From Palsa-744 sp963734815 (GTDB lineage Bacteria; Actinomycetota; Thermoleophilia; Solirubrobacterales; Solirubrobacteraceae): 64,000 bases of DNA. The position numbers and the translations under genes were made by a program. The stretch spans positions 496,001-560,000 of the forward strand of contig CAVTIH010000003.1 in NCBI GenBank assembly GCA_963734815.1, read 5' to 3'. The notes beneath the pieces were generated by a model. The model ran no database searches. It was not told the origin of the DNA and saw only the letters and a list, made by a program, of their open reading frames with translations. Position 1 is the first letter of the stretch. The number at the start of each line of letters is the position of its first letter. Shown here in pieces: positions 11,031 to 21,982 of the stretch.

Positions 11031-11276
11031 ATGGCGACACTGACCGTACGTGGACTCGATGATGCAACCAAGACCAGGCTGCGCGTAAGGGCTGCGCACC
11101 ACGGGCGCTCGATGGAGGCCGAGGTGCGTGCCATCCTGGAAGATGCGTTGCCCTCCGAGCCCGCTGCGAGCGGCCTCGGCAGTCGCATTCACGCCCGGTT
11201 CGCCGCGATTGGCGGGGCGGAGCTCGATCTGCCCCCCCGGCGTGAGCTGCCGCGTGCCGCGGACCTGCAGGCGTGA
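11031..11276 (+). CDS. FitA-like ribbon-helix-helix antitoxin
   Basis: The 81-residue protein has an N-terminal ribbon-helix-helix DNA-binding part ('MATLTVRGLDDATKTRLRV' then 'HGRSMEAEVRAIL', typical of FitA/VapB), followed by a C-terminal tail that would wrap the toxin. It presumably neutralises the PIN toxin encoded next and represses the pair through the inverted repeat at 10988-11000. The TGA stop overlaps the toxin GTG start. The module lies between cysE and cysK on the opposite strand to both, which suggests an insertion. Confidence 0.88.
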   Translation: MATLTVRGLDDATKTRLRVRAAHHGRSMEAEVRAILEDALPSEPAASGLGSRIHARFAAIGGAELDLPPRRELPRAADLQA

Positions 11277-11695
11277 TCGTCCTCGACACGAACGTTCTCT
11301 CCGAGCTCATCCGTCGCGATCCTGACGAGGGGGTGCTGAGGTGGATGGACTCACTCGATGCAACCACGATCGCCACTTCCGCGATCACAGCCGCAGAGCT
11401 GCTGTACGGCATTGCCCGTCTGCCGGCCGGGCGACGCAGGGATCTGCTGAGCGAGGCGACACATCGAGTGATCGAGGACGACCTCGGCGGTCGCGTCGAG
11501 CCGTTCGACGCGAGTTCCGCGGGGCACTACGCCGCTCTGGTCAGCGGCCGGGACAGAGAAGGCCGTCCTATCGGCTTCGCCGACGGGCAGATAGCAGCGA
11601 TCTGCCGCAATCTCGGGGCGATGCTCGCCACCCGAAACACCAGCGACTTCGAAGGCACAGGAATCGATCTGATCGACCCATGGCAATCGGAGTAA
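11273..11695 (+). CDS. FitB/VapC-like PIN-domain ribonuclease toxin
   Basis: A 140-residue PIN-domain protein. The acidic metal-binding residues are in place: Asp5 in 'MIVLDTNVLSEL', Glu42 in 'TAAELLYGI', Asp in 'GFADGQIAAIC' and Asp in 'TRNTSDFEGTGIDLIDPW'. These endings are characteristic of FitB-like VapC proteins, which cleave RNA (often tRNA) when the antitoxin is lost. The GTG start at 11273 overlaps the antitoxin stop by 4 bases. The gene looks intact. Confidence 0.9.
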   Translation: MIVLDTNVLSELIRRDPDEGVLRWMDSLDATTIATSAITAAELLYGIARLPAGRRRDLLSEATHRVIEDDLGGRVEPFDASSAGHYAALVSGRDREGRPIGFADGQIAAICRNLGAMLATRNTSDFEGTGIDLIDPWQSE

Positions 11696-11802
11696 ACCCC
11701 CTGAGGCTCACTGGGCGGGGGCCCGAGCACGCGCTCAGCGCGAGGGCATGACACAGTGGATCGGCGCTGCGCTCGGTCACACGACGCGCAACCCCACCCC
11801 CC

Positions 11803-11819
11803 GACCCCCTTGCGGGGTC
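11803..11819. terminator. GC hairpin between convergent toxin gene and cysK
   Basis: GACCCC-cttgc-GGGGTC forms a 6-bp stem in the 143-base gap between the 3' ends of the PIN toxin gene and cysK. It could terminate both converging transcripts, but there is no U tract on either strand, so the call rests on position and symmetry. Confidence 0.35.
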
Positions 11820-11838
11820 CCCCATCCAAATTCAAGGC

Positions 11839-12792
11839 CTACGGCGCGAAGAACGCTTGCGACACGTACCGCTCGCCCGAGTCCGGCACGATCGCGACGA
11901 TCCGCTTGCCGCTTGACTCCGGGCGTTCCGCCACCTGCAGCGCCGCCCACAGCGCCGCGCCGCCGGAGATGCCCGCCAGCAGGCCCGTGTGTCGCGCGCA
12001 GCTCCACGCGGTGTGGATCGCGTCCTCGTCGCTCACCGCGATCACCTCATCCAGCAGCTCGCGCTCCAGCACCGGCGGCACGAAGCCCGCGCCGATGCCC
12101 TGGATGCGGTGGGGGCCGAGCTTGCCGCCTGAGAGCACCGCCGAGCCCCGCGGCTCCACCGCGACGATCCGCAGGTGACGGTTGCGCTCGCGCAGGTACC
12201 CGCCGGCTCCGGTGATCGTCCCGCCGGTCCCCACCCCCGCCACCAGCACGTCGGGGGCGCCATCCAGGGCGCGCTCGATCTCCGGGCCGGTCGTGCGCCG
12301 GTGCGCCTCGGGATTGGCGGGGTTTGAGAACTGGTCGGGCAGCCACACGTCCGGGTCGCGCGCCAGCTTCCGCGCCGCCCCCACCGCCTCGCTCATCCCG
12401 CCCAGCGACTCGGTGATCCTCACCTCCGCTCCGTACAGCTTCAGCAAGCTCTCGCGCTCGCGACTCATCCCCTGCGGCAGCGTCAGCACCAGCTCATACC
12501 CCTTCGCCGCGCACACCATCGCCAGCGCGATCCCCGTGTTGCCGCTGGTCGCCTCCACGATCGTCGTGCGGCCCGGCTCGATCCGCCCCTCCGCCTCTGC
12601 CGCCTCGATCATCGCCACGCCGATCCTGTCCTTCACGCTCCCCCCGGGGTTGGCCGACTCGACCTTCCCGTACAACCGCACCCCGTCGCTGGTGGCCGAT
12701 CTGCGATCGGTCGTCTCGCCCAGCAGCCCTGGCAGTTCCACCAAGGGCGTCTCCCCCACCAGTTCCGCAATGTTGATCGGGATTCGGGGCAT
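11839..12792 (-). CDS. cysK: Cysteine synthase (O-acetylserine sulfhydrylase A)
   Basis: CysK is a PLP enzyme that converts O-acetylserine and sulfide to cysteine. The 317-residue protein has the PLP-lysine motif 'ANPGGSVKDRIG', the substrate loop 'VEATSGNTGIALA', 'TLPQGMSRERESLLKLYGA' and the phosphate-binding 'VAGVGTGGTITGAG'. The ATG at 12792 directly precedes the family N-terminus 'IPINIAELVGETPLVEL'. Its partner cysE is only 0.9 kb away, beyond the toxin-antitoxin pair, so the original cysE-cysK neighbourhood appears to have been split. It is divergent from a GGDEF gene. Confidence 0.95.
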   Translation of the reverse strand: MPRIPINIAELVGETPLVELPGLLGETTDRRSATSDGVRLYGKVESANPGGSVKDRIGVAMIEAAEAEGRIEPGRTTIVEATSGNTGIALAMVCAAKGYELVLTLPQGMSRERESLLKLYGAEVRITESLGGMSEAVGAARKLARDPDVWLPDQFSNPANPEAHRRTTGPEIERALDGAPDVLVAGVGTGGTITGAGGYLRERNRHLRIVAVEPRGSAVLSGGKLGPHRIQGIGAGFVPPVLERELLDEVIAVSDEDAIHTAWSCARHTGLLAGISGGAALWAALQVAERPESSGKRIVAIVPDSGERYVSQAFFAP

Positions 12793-12921
12793 CCGTACAC
12801 GACAATAGTGAGCCACGGCCCACAGGCGCCTGATGGCTGTCGCTCGAAAGACGTTCTTGGGGGGCCGCAAGCTTCGGCCCGGCGTTGTCAAGGACATTTG
12901 GAGACCTGCCGATATACGGAC

Positions 12922-14220
12922 ATGTCCGCGCCCGATCGCGACGTCGCGGCTCCGCTCCTCGCGGGCTTCGACGAGTCCGCGATGCTCACCCGGAAGGATC
13001 TGCCGGGAGCCCTGATAACGGTCTTTGACGCCGACCTGCGCCTGATTCTCGCCGCCGGTCACGCGCTCGGTCGCAGCGAGGGCTCGCCGATCTACCGAGA
13101 GGGCAGGCCCCTGGCAGATGCCTTCCCCACAGAGCTCTGGCGGCAGATCGAGCCGCTCTGCCGTTCGGCTTTGCAAGGGGACACGCGATCCCGCGGGATC
13201 GTCACCGCCGATGGGCGCCAGCGGTTGGTGATCGACGTCGGCCCGCTCGCTTCCACCGCAGCGACGCCCGCCAAAATCACAAGCGGTGTCGCGGTGATGC
13301 TCGACGTCTCCGAGCATACGCCCACCGATCAACCCGAGCGCCACCCACGGGAGCGCTTCGAGGAGGTCTTCCAGCGCGCCCCGATCGGCACCGGCCTACT
13401 CGATCAGGACGGGTGCTGGGTGCTGGTCAACCAGGCGCTGTGCGACATCACCGGCTACACCGCCGACGAGCTGATCCGCAAGCGCTTTCGCGACATCACC
13501 CACCCCGAGGACGTCAACAACGACGCCGGTCGCCGCCGCCAGTTGCTGGACGGCGAGATCTCCGCCTACCAAACCGAGAAGCGCTACTTCAACGCCGCCG
13601 GGGAGACGATGTCAGCGCTGCTCTCCATCTCCCTCGTGCGCGACCACGAGGACCGACCGCTGCACTTCATCGTCCAGGTGCAGGACATCTCCGAGCGCAA
13701 GCATCTCGAGGAACACCTGCGTCATCTCGCCGACCACGATCCGCTCACCGGGCTGCGCAACCGCCGGCTCTTCGAGCACGACCTCAAGCTTCAGATCGGT
13801 CGCTGCCAGCGCTACGACGAGCAGGCCGCCCTGATCGTGATCGACCTCGACGGCTTCAAGCAGGTCAACGACCTGCATGGCCACAAAGTCGGTGACGAGG
13901 CTCTGAAGGCAATCGCCAGGATGCTGACGCGCAGGCTTCGCACCACCGACCTGGTTGCCCGCCTCGGCGGCGACGAGTTCGCCGTGCTGCTACCCCACAT
14001 GGATCCCGAGGGCGCCGAGATCGTCACCGAGGATCTGGTGCGCGTGATCGCGACGTGCACCGTGGATACGGGCACCACCGTCGTCCACCTCGACGCCTCC
14101 GCCGGCTTCGCGCTGCTCCACCGGCTCACCCGCGACGACGAGACGGCGCTCGTCGAGGCCGACCGCGCCATGTACGCCGCCAAGCGCGCCAAGCTACGCG
14201 TGGCGCCCCACGCGCATTGA
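12922..14220 (+). CDS. PAS-domain diguanylate cyclase with inhibitory site
   Basis: A probable c-di-GMP synthase of 432 residues. The N-terminal 120 residues look like a degenerate PAS fold. A clear PAS/PAC domain follows ('RFEEVFQRAPIGTGLLDQDG' through 'IVQVQDISERKHLEEHL'). The C-terminal GGDEF domain has 'DHDPLTGLRNRRLFEHDL', 'DLDGFKQVNDLHGH' and an intact active site 'LGGDEFAVLLP'. An RTTD sequence five residues before GGDEF fits the RxxD product-inhibition site. No membrane segment is visible. The ATG at 12922 is chosen because it opens the conserved part; in-frame GTG codons upstream, from 12808, are possible. Confidence 0.88.
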   Translation: MSAPDRDVAAPLLAGFDESAMLTRKDLPGALITVFDADLRLILAAGHALGRSEGSPIYREGRPLADAFPTELWRQIEPLCRSALQGDTRSRGIVTADGRQRLVIDVGPLASTAATPAKITSGVAVMLDVSEHTPTDQPERHPRERFEEVFQRAPIGTGLLDQDGCWVLVNQALCDITGYTADELIRKRFRDITHPEDVNNDAGRRRQLLDGEISAYQTEKRYFNAAGETMSALLSISLVRDHEDRPLHFIVQVQDISERKHLEEHLRHLADHDPLTGLRNRRLFEHDLKLQIGRCQRYDEQAALIVIDLDGFKQVNDLHGHKVGDEALKAIARMLTRRLRTTDLVARLGGDEFAVLLPHMDPEGAEIVTEDLVRVIATCTVDTGTTVVHLDASAGFALLHRLTRDDETALVEADRAMYAAKRAKLRVAPHAH

Positions 14221-14246
14221 GTCGGGGCGGGCTGGGGCGCTCGCGC

Positions 14247-14639
14247 TCAGATGTGGTACATGCTCGCGCCCGCCTCGCGCGTCTCGCGCTCGATCACGTC
14301 GGCGATCGTGGTATCGCCCAGCACCTGGCGGGCGGCCTGTGCGGCATCCGCGAACACGCCCTCGGAGTCGCGGCCGAGGGGACCGTCGAGCAGCTCCACC
14401 ACCTCCAGCACGCTAACGGTGGCGGGGTCACGCGCGAAGGTGTAGCCGCCCTTGACTCCCCGCTGGGAGCTGAGGATCCCGGAACGGCGCAGCACCGCGA
14501 ACAGCTGCTCGAGGAACTGCACCGGCACCTCGCGGCGGCGCGCCAGCTCGCCGATCGGCACCGGCCCCGAGCCCCCGCTGCGGCCCAGCTCAGCCAGAGC
14601 GAGCACGGCATAGGGGGACTTGCTGGTGATCGAGATCAT
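14247..14639 (-). CDS. Rrf2-family transcriptional regulator, cysteine-less (CymR-like)
   Basis: A 130-residue winged-helix regulator of the Rrf2 family: 'SITSKSPYAVLALAELGR', 'IGELARRREVPVQFLEQLF', then 'GVKGGYTFARDP' for the wing. It contains no cysteine, so it cannot bind an Fe-S cluster as IscR and NsrR do. Cysteine-free Rrf2 proteins include CymR, which controls cysteine genes and acts together with CysK. The position beside cysK/cysE makes such a role plausible here, but this is inference. It is convergent with the GGDEF gene and lies 29 bases after the HDOD gene. Confidence 0.88.
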   Translation of the reverse strand: MISITSKSPYAVLALAELGRSGGSGPVPIGELARRREVPVQFLEQLFAVLRRSGILSSQRGVKGGYTFARDPATVSVLEVVELLDGPLGRDSEGVFADAAQAARQVLGDTTIADVIERETREAGASMYHI

Positions 14640-14668
14640 CGCGCGCTCACCCGCGCGATGCTAGGGAT

Positions 14669-15820
14669 CTACAACCAGCCGCGCTCTGTCGCGATGAGTA
14701 CCGCCTGCGCGCGGTCGACCGCGCCGAGCTTGCCGTAGATGTTGTGCAGGTGTGTGCGCACCGTGCTGGTGGAGAGCGTCAGCTCGTGGGCGATCTGCTT
14801 GTACACCTTGCCCTCGGCCAGGCGTTGCAGCACCCCCAGCTCGCGTCCCGACAGCGGGCAGGGATCGATGTGGCGCTGGCGCTGGTTGGTCGCCGTGGGC
14901 AGCTCGTACATCACGCGGCGCAGCTCTTCAGGGCCGAGGCCCACCAGGCGCGCCGTACGCAGCATCTCCGTCGGGGATACCTGGGCGCCCTGCGTGTAGT
15001 GGGCGAGCATGTCCGCGAGGCGCACGAACGCCGCCTCACCGGCGGCCTCCGGGCTGTGGTGGCGTTCGATCACGCTCGCGATCGACACCGGCATCCCCCA
15101 GCGTCGCGCCAGCACCCCGCCGACGAGCGCGTGATCGACACCCAGCTCGCGGCGCTCCTGGTGGATGCGCTGCTCGGGGGTCTGCGCGCCCTGGTGCACC
15201 TGCGCCGGGTACCCGGGGTAGGCGTGCATCAGCACCAGCTTGCCGATGTCGTGCAGCAGGCTTGTCACCGTCAGGCGGTCGCGGCTCTCGTAGCCGACCT
15301 CCGCCGCCACCCGGTCCGCGGCGTGCTGGGTCGCCAGGGCGTGCAGCCTGAAGCGCTCCGGGGCCGCATCCCACACGCTTGCGCGCTCGAAGAAATCGAA
15401 GGTCCTCACCCTCGCCGCCAGCGCCTGCACGGTCTGGGGGGAGAGCACCTCCACCGCCCCCACGACGGTGTCCACGCGCCCGCGCGTCCCCTGCGCCTGG
15501 TTGGCCATGCGCAGCACCGCCGTCACCAGCGCTACATCGGACTCCACCGCGCTGACGACGTCAGCGGTCGCCACGTGGTCCTTGGACATCACCGCCAGTA
15601 GCCGCTTGCGCGACTCCGCCAGCGCCGGGAAGCCCTCGAGCGCTTCGAAGGCGTGGGTGAGACGCCGTCCGTGCCCCTCGTTCTGATGGCGTCCGTTCCC
15701 TGAGGGAGTGGGCTCGCTGGTCGAAACGGGGACTCGCGCCGCAGGCGCGTGTCTCCCGGCTTCGGTCGCCTTGGGCCGCTCCTTGGCCCGCTGGCGCTGT
15801 GTGGTGGCTGCTGCCTGCAT
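14669..15820 (-). CDS. HDOD-domain protein fused to a LuxR-type helix-turn-helix
   Basis: A 383-residue protein in three parts. The first 55 residues are low-complexity, and part of them is encoded by dispersed element B. An HDOD domain follows (about 55-270, with 'LLHDIGKLVLMHAYPGYP' and 'HALVGGVLARRWGMP'). The end is a LuxR/FixJ-type HTH ('LSGRELGVLQRLAEGKVYKQ' then 'STSTVRTHLHNIYGKLGA'). HDOD domains act as signalling or scaffolding modules related to HD-GYP proteins; the HTH makes this a likely transcription factor. It lies next to one diguanylate cyclase gene, and copy 2 of element A sits in its upstream region. Confidence 0.87.
   Translation of the reverse strand: MQAAATTQRQRAKERPKATEAGRHAPAARVPVSTSEPTPSGNGRHQNEGHGRRLTHAFEALEGFPALAESRKRLLAVMSKDHVATADVVSAVESDVALVTAVLRMANQAQGTRGRVDTVVGAVEVLSPQTVQALAARVRTFDFFERASVWDAAPERFRLHALATQHAADRVAAEVGYESRDRLTVTSLLHDIGKLVLMHAYPGYPAQVHQGAQTPEQRIHQERRELGVDHALVGGVLARRWGMPVSIASVIERHHSPEAAGEAAFVRLADMLAHYTQGAQVSPTEMLRTARLVGLGPEELRRVMYELPTATNQRQRHIDPCPLSGRELGVLQRLAEGKVYKQIAHELTLSTSTVRTHLHNIYGKLGAVDRAQAVLIATERGWL
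15722..15767 (-). repeat. Coding-sequence palindromic element B, copy 1 (inside HDOD gene)
   Basis: A 46-base sequence shared with 17037-17082: 11 and 18 identical flanking bases around a 17-base centre that forms a CGCGCC-gca-GGCGCG stem. It encodes about residues 18-33 of the HDOD protein, in a different reading frame from the gltX copy. The stem sequence differs from copy 2 while pairing is kept. Confidence 0.7.
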
Positions 15821-15878
15821 GCTCCGCGCACCTACCTTGAAGTCGCTCGCCGCCCAATCCGTTGGGTGGCCTGATATG

Positions 15879-15930
15879 AAAGAAGAGGGGCCCGGCTCGC
15901 CGACCTTCGGCCGACTGCGCCACCCTCTGA
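15879..15930 (-). repeat. Dispersed structured element A, copy 2 (upstream of the HDOD gene)
   Basis: On the minus strand: GAGGGTGGCGCA, hairpin GTCGGCC-GAA-GGTCGGC (two G-U wobbles), GAGCCGGGCCCCTC and a pyrimidine tract. It lies in the 224-base gap between gltX and the HDOD gene. The outer GAGGG/CCCTC arms can pair, enclosing the inner hairpin. The rest of the gap holds a small CCCAA-tccg-TTGGG hairpin (15853-15866) and nothing else I recognise. Confidence 0.65.
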
Positions 15931-16044
15931 GTGGGTCTATCGGCAGGCGTGGACGTTCGGTTGAGGCATTTAGCCGCAGGTATGGTCGGTAATCGACCGC
16001 GGCCCGCCATTTTCAAGGGCGCTGGACGATTCGCCCAGAGCGTC

Positions 16045-17442
16045 TCAGGCTCTGCGTGCGAGAGCCTCGTCGACCCGCCGCAGCGTCTCGTCGCGACCGA
16101 GCAGCGCAACGCTCTCGAAGATCCCGGGCGATACGGTCGTGCCGGTGAGCGCCACGCGCAGCGGCTGATACACCTCGCGCGGCTTGGCGCCACGCTCGGC
16201 GATCACGCCCTCCAGCGCCTCCTGCACCGAGGTCTCGTCGAAGCTCGCGGTCTCGCTCAGGGCTGAGCGAACCCGACCAAGCGCTTGGCGCCCGCGATCG
16301 TCCAGCCAGCGCGTGCGCGCCGCAGGATCGTCGATCGGGTCCTCGAGCAGCGGGCCGGTGAGTGGCCAGAAGTCAGCGAGCGTCTGAATTTTCTCCTGGC
16401 TGATCCGGGCTGCCTGCTCCAAGCCGTCCCGCCCGGTGTACTCCTCCAGGCGGTGTGCAAGCTCGGCGGGCGCGAGCTCACGGATGTACACACCGTTCAG
16501 CCAGCGCAGCTTCGCCTCGTCGAACTGCGCGGGGTTGCGACTGACGCGCTCCAGTGCAAAGCGCTCGACGAGCTGCGCCGTGGACATCACCGTGGCGTCG
16601 TCCCCCGCGCCCCACCCGAGCAGCGCAAGGTAGTTGCGCACCGCCTCGGGCAGGTAGCCGGCGTCGCGCAGCTCCTGCACTGAGGCCGCGCCGTGGCGCT
16701 TGGAGAGCTTCTTGCCGTCGGGCCCGTGCAGCAGGGGCAGATGCGCATACACAGGGGGCTCCACGTCCGCGTCCAAACCGGCAGCGCGCGCGGCCTCGAG
16801 CACCAACAGCTGCTTGGGGGTGTTCGAGAGATGATCCTCGCCGCGCACCACGTGCGTGATCCGCGCGTCGAGATCGTCGATCGCGACGGCGAAGTTGTAG
16901 AGCACCGAGCCGTCGGCACGCGCGATCACCGGGTCGTCGAGGTGCACGTGCTCGAAGCGCGTGTCGCCGCGAATCACATCGTGGACGACCGTGACGCCGC
17001 CGTCGGGCACGCGCAGGCGCACGGCCCCCTGCTGGCCGAAACGGGGATGCTCGCCGGAGGCGAGTGTCTCCCGGCTTCGGTCCGCGTCGCCGCGGAAGCC
17101 CCGGTCGGCGCCGTGCAGTTGCTTGTAAGCCTTCACGTCGTCGGCGGTCGCACTGGAGCGGTAGGCGTGGCCGCTCGCAAGGAGCGCGGCGAGCACCTCC
17201 TGATGGCGCTCGGAACGCTCGGTCTGGAAGATCGGCCCCTCGTCCCAATCGAGCTCCAGCCAGCGCAGCGCGTCGAGGATCTGCGCGACGTTCTCGGGCG
17301 TGGAGCGCTCGCGGTCGGTGTCCTCGATGCGCAGCACCAGCGCACCCCCCGAACCCCGTGCGAGCAGCCAGTTGAACAGCGCCGTGCGTGCGCCCCCGAT
17401 GTGCAGGGCGCCCGTCGGCGATGGTGCGAACCTCACGCGCAT
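16045..17442 (-). CDS. gltX: Glutamyl-tRNA synthetase (probably non-discriminating)
   Basis: Class I synthetase of 465 residues that charges tRNA(Glu) and, given GatCAB at 1-3.1 kb, probably tRNA(Gln) too. 'RFAPSPTGALHIGG' holds the HIGH-type motif and 'KKLSKRHGA' the KMSKS-type motif; 'VVRGEDHLSNTPKQLLV' is also typical. The ATG at 17442 begins directly at 'MRVRFAPSPTG'. About 15 residues near 121-135 ('DRSRETLASGEHPRFG') are encoded by element B copy 2 and look like an insertion into the connective region. The start codon is only 11 bases from the divergent nfo start. Confidence 0.96.
   Translation of the reverse strand: MRVRFAPSPTGALHIGGARTALFNWLLARGSGGALVLRIEDTDRERSTPENVAQILDALRWLELDWDEGPIFQTERSERHQEVLAALLASGHAYRSSATADDVKAYKQLHGADRGFRGDADRSRETLASGEHPRFGQQGAVRLRVPDGGVTVVHDVIRGDTRFEHVHLDDPVIARADGSVLYNFAVAIDDLDARITHVVRGEDHLSNTPKQLLVLEAARAAGLDADVEPPVYAHLPLLHGPDGKKLSKRHGAASVQELRDAGYLPEAVRNYLALLGWGAGDDATVMSTAQLVERFALERVSRNPAQFDEAKLRWLNGVYIRELAPAELAHRLEEYTGRDGLEQAARISQEKIQTLADFWPLTGPLLEDPIDDPAARTRWLDDRGRQALGRVRSALSETASFDETSVQEALEGVIAERGAKPREVYQPLRVALTGTTVSPGIFESVALLGRDETLRRVDEALARRA
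17037..17082 (-). repeat. Coding-sequence palindromic element B, copy 2 (inside gltX)
   Basis: The second 46-base copy. The flanks are identical to 15722-15767; the centre forms CTCGCC-gga-GGCGAG. Relative to copy 1 a C:G pair has become an A:T pair, a compensatory change that keeps the stem. It is translated in a different frame from the other copy and keeps gltX open. Confidence 0.7.
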
Positions 17443-17453
17443 AAGATCCGGGC

Positions 17454-18325
17454 ATGCTAATCGGAGCGCACGTCTCACCGGCCGGCGGCCTGCCCAAAGC
17501 GATCGAGCGGGGCGAGGAGCGCGGCTGCCGCGCGATCCAGATCTTCAACCAGTCGCCACGCATGTGGCGGCCCACCATCTACCGCGATGAGGACGTGGCC
17601 GCCTTCGTGGAGGCGCTCGCCGCCAGCCCGATCGACGCGGTGCTGATCCACGCGGTGTACCTGCTCAACTGCGCCAGCGAGGATCCGGACATCCGCGCCA
17701 AATCGCTTACCTCACTGACCCATTCGCTGCGCGTGGGGGCTTCGATCGGGGCGAGCGGCGTGGTGCTGCACCCCGGCTCGGCGAAGACCGGTGACGTCGG
17801 CGAGGCAATCGTGCGCGCGGGCGCCACGATCCGCGAGGCGCTCGCCGAGAGCGAGGGCTGTGCGCTGCACCTGGAGAACACAGCGGGCGGCGGCGGCACC
17901 CTGGGGCGCTCGGTGCAGGAGCTGGCCGCGCTGATCGACGCCGCCGGAGGCGGGGAGCGGCTGGGGGTGTGCCTGGACTCCTGCCACCTGTTCGCCTCCG
18001 GCTATGACATCCGCACGCCCGTTGGCATGGACGAGCTGCTGGAGGAGGTCTCCGTGAAGGTCGGCCTGGAGCGGTTGGGCTCACTGCACCTCAACGACTC
18101 GCAGGGCACCCTCGGCTCGTGCCGCGACCGCCACGCCAACGTCGGGCAGGGCGAGCTGGGCAAGCGCGGCTGTGCGACCTTCCTCGCCGCCGCGCCTTTC
18201 GAGGATCTGCCGTGCGTGCTCGAGACCCCGGGTCCGGGCGGCCACGGCGGCCCTACCGCAGAGGAGGTCGCGCTGGCGATGGCGCTGCGCAAGCGGGGGT
18301 TGCAGGCGCGGCGCCGGCGGCGAGC

Positions 18326-18329
<4 letters not shown>
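17454..18329 (+). CDS. nfo: Endonuclease IV (AP endonuclease)
   Basis: A metal-dependent AP endonuclease for base-excision repair; 291 residues, TIM-barrel fold. The zinc-site motifs are visible: 'GAHVSPAGGL', 'VLHPGSAKTG', 'LHLENTAGGGG', 'VCLDSCHLFASGYD', 'HLNDSQGTLGSCRDRH' and 'ETPGPGGHGG'. The C-terminus ends in an Arg-rich tail. The ATG at 17454 is 11 bases from the gltX start on the other strand, so the promoters must overlap the opposing coding regions. The stop codon overlaps the dnaE stop. Confidence 0.96.
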
Positions 18330-21937
<3,608 letters not shown>

Positions 21938-21982
21938 CGGTGTGGATCTTAGGCTTATGAGCGGCGGACCGATAGGGCCGCT

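Noticed and set aside
14247..14639. IscR/NsrR-type Fe-S regulator
   Set aside because: The protein contains no cysteine residues, so the three-Cys cluster site is absent.
15821..16044. A tRNA or known riboswitch in the gltX-HDOD gap
   Set aside because: No cloverleaf, T-loop or CCA-like pattern, and no riboswitch core I know fits; only element A copy 2 and a small hairpin are present.
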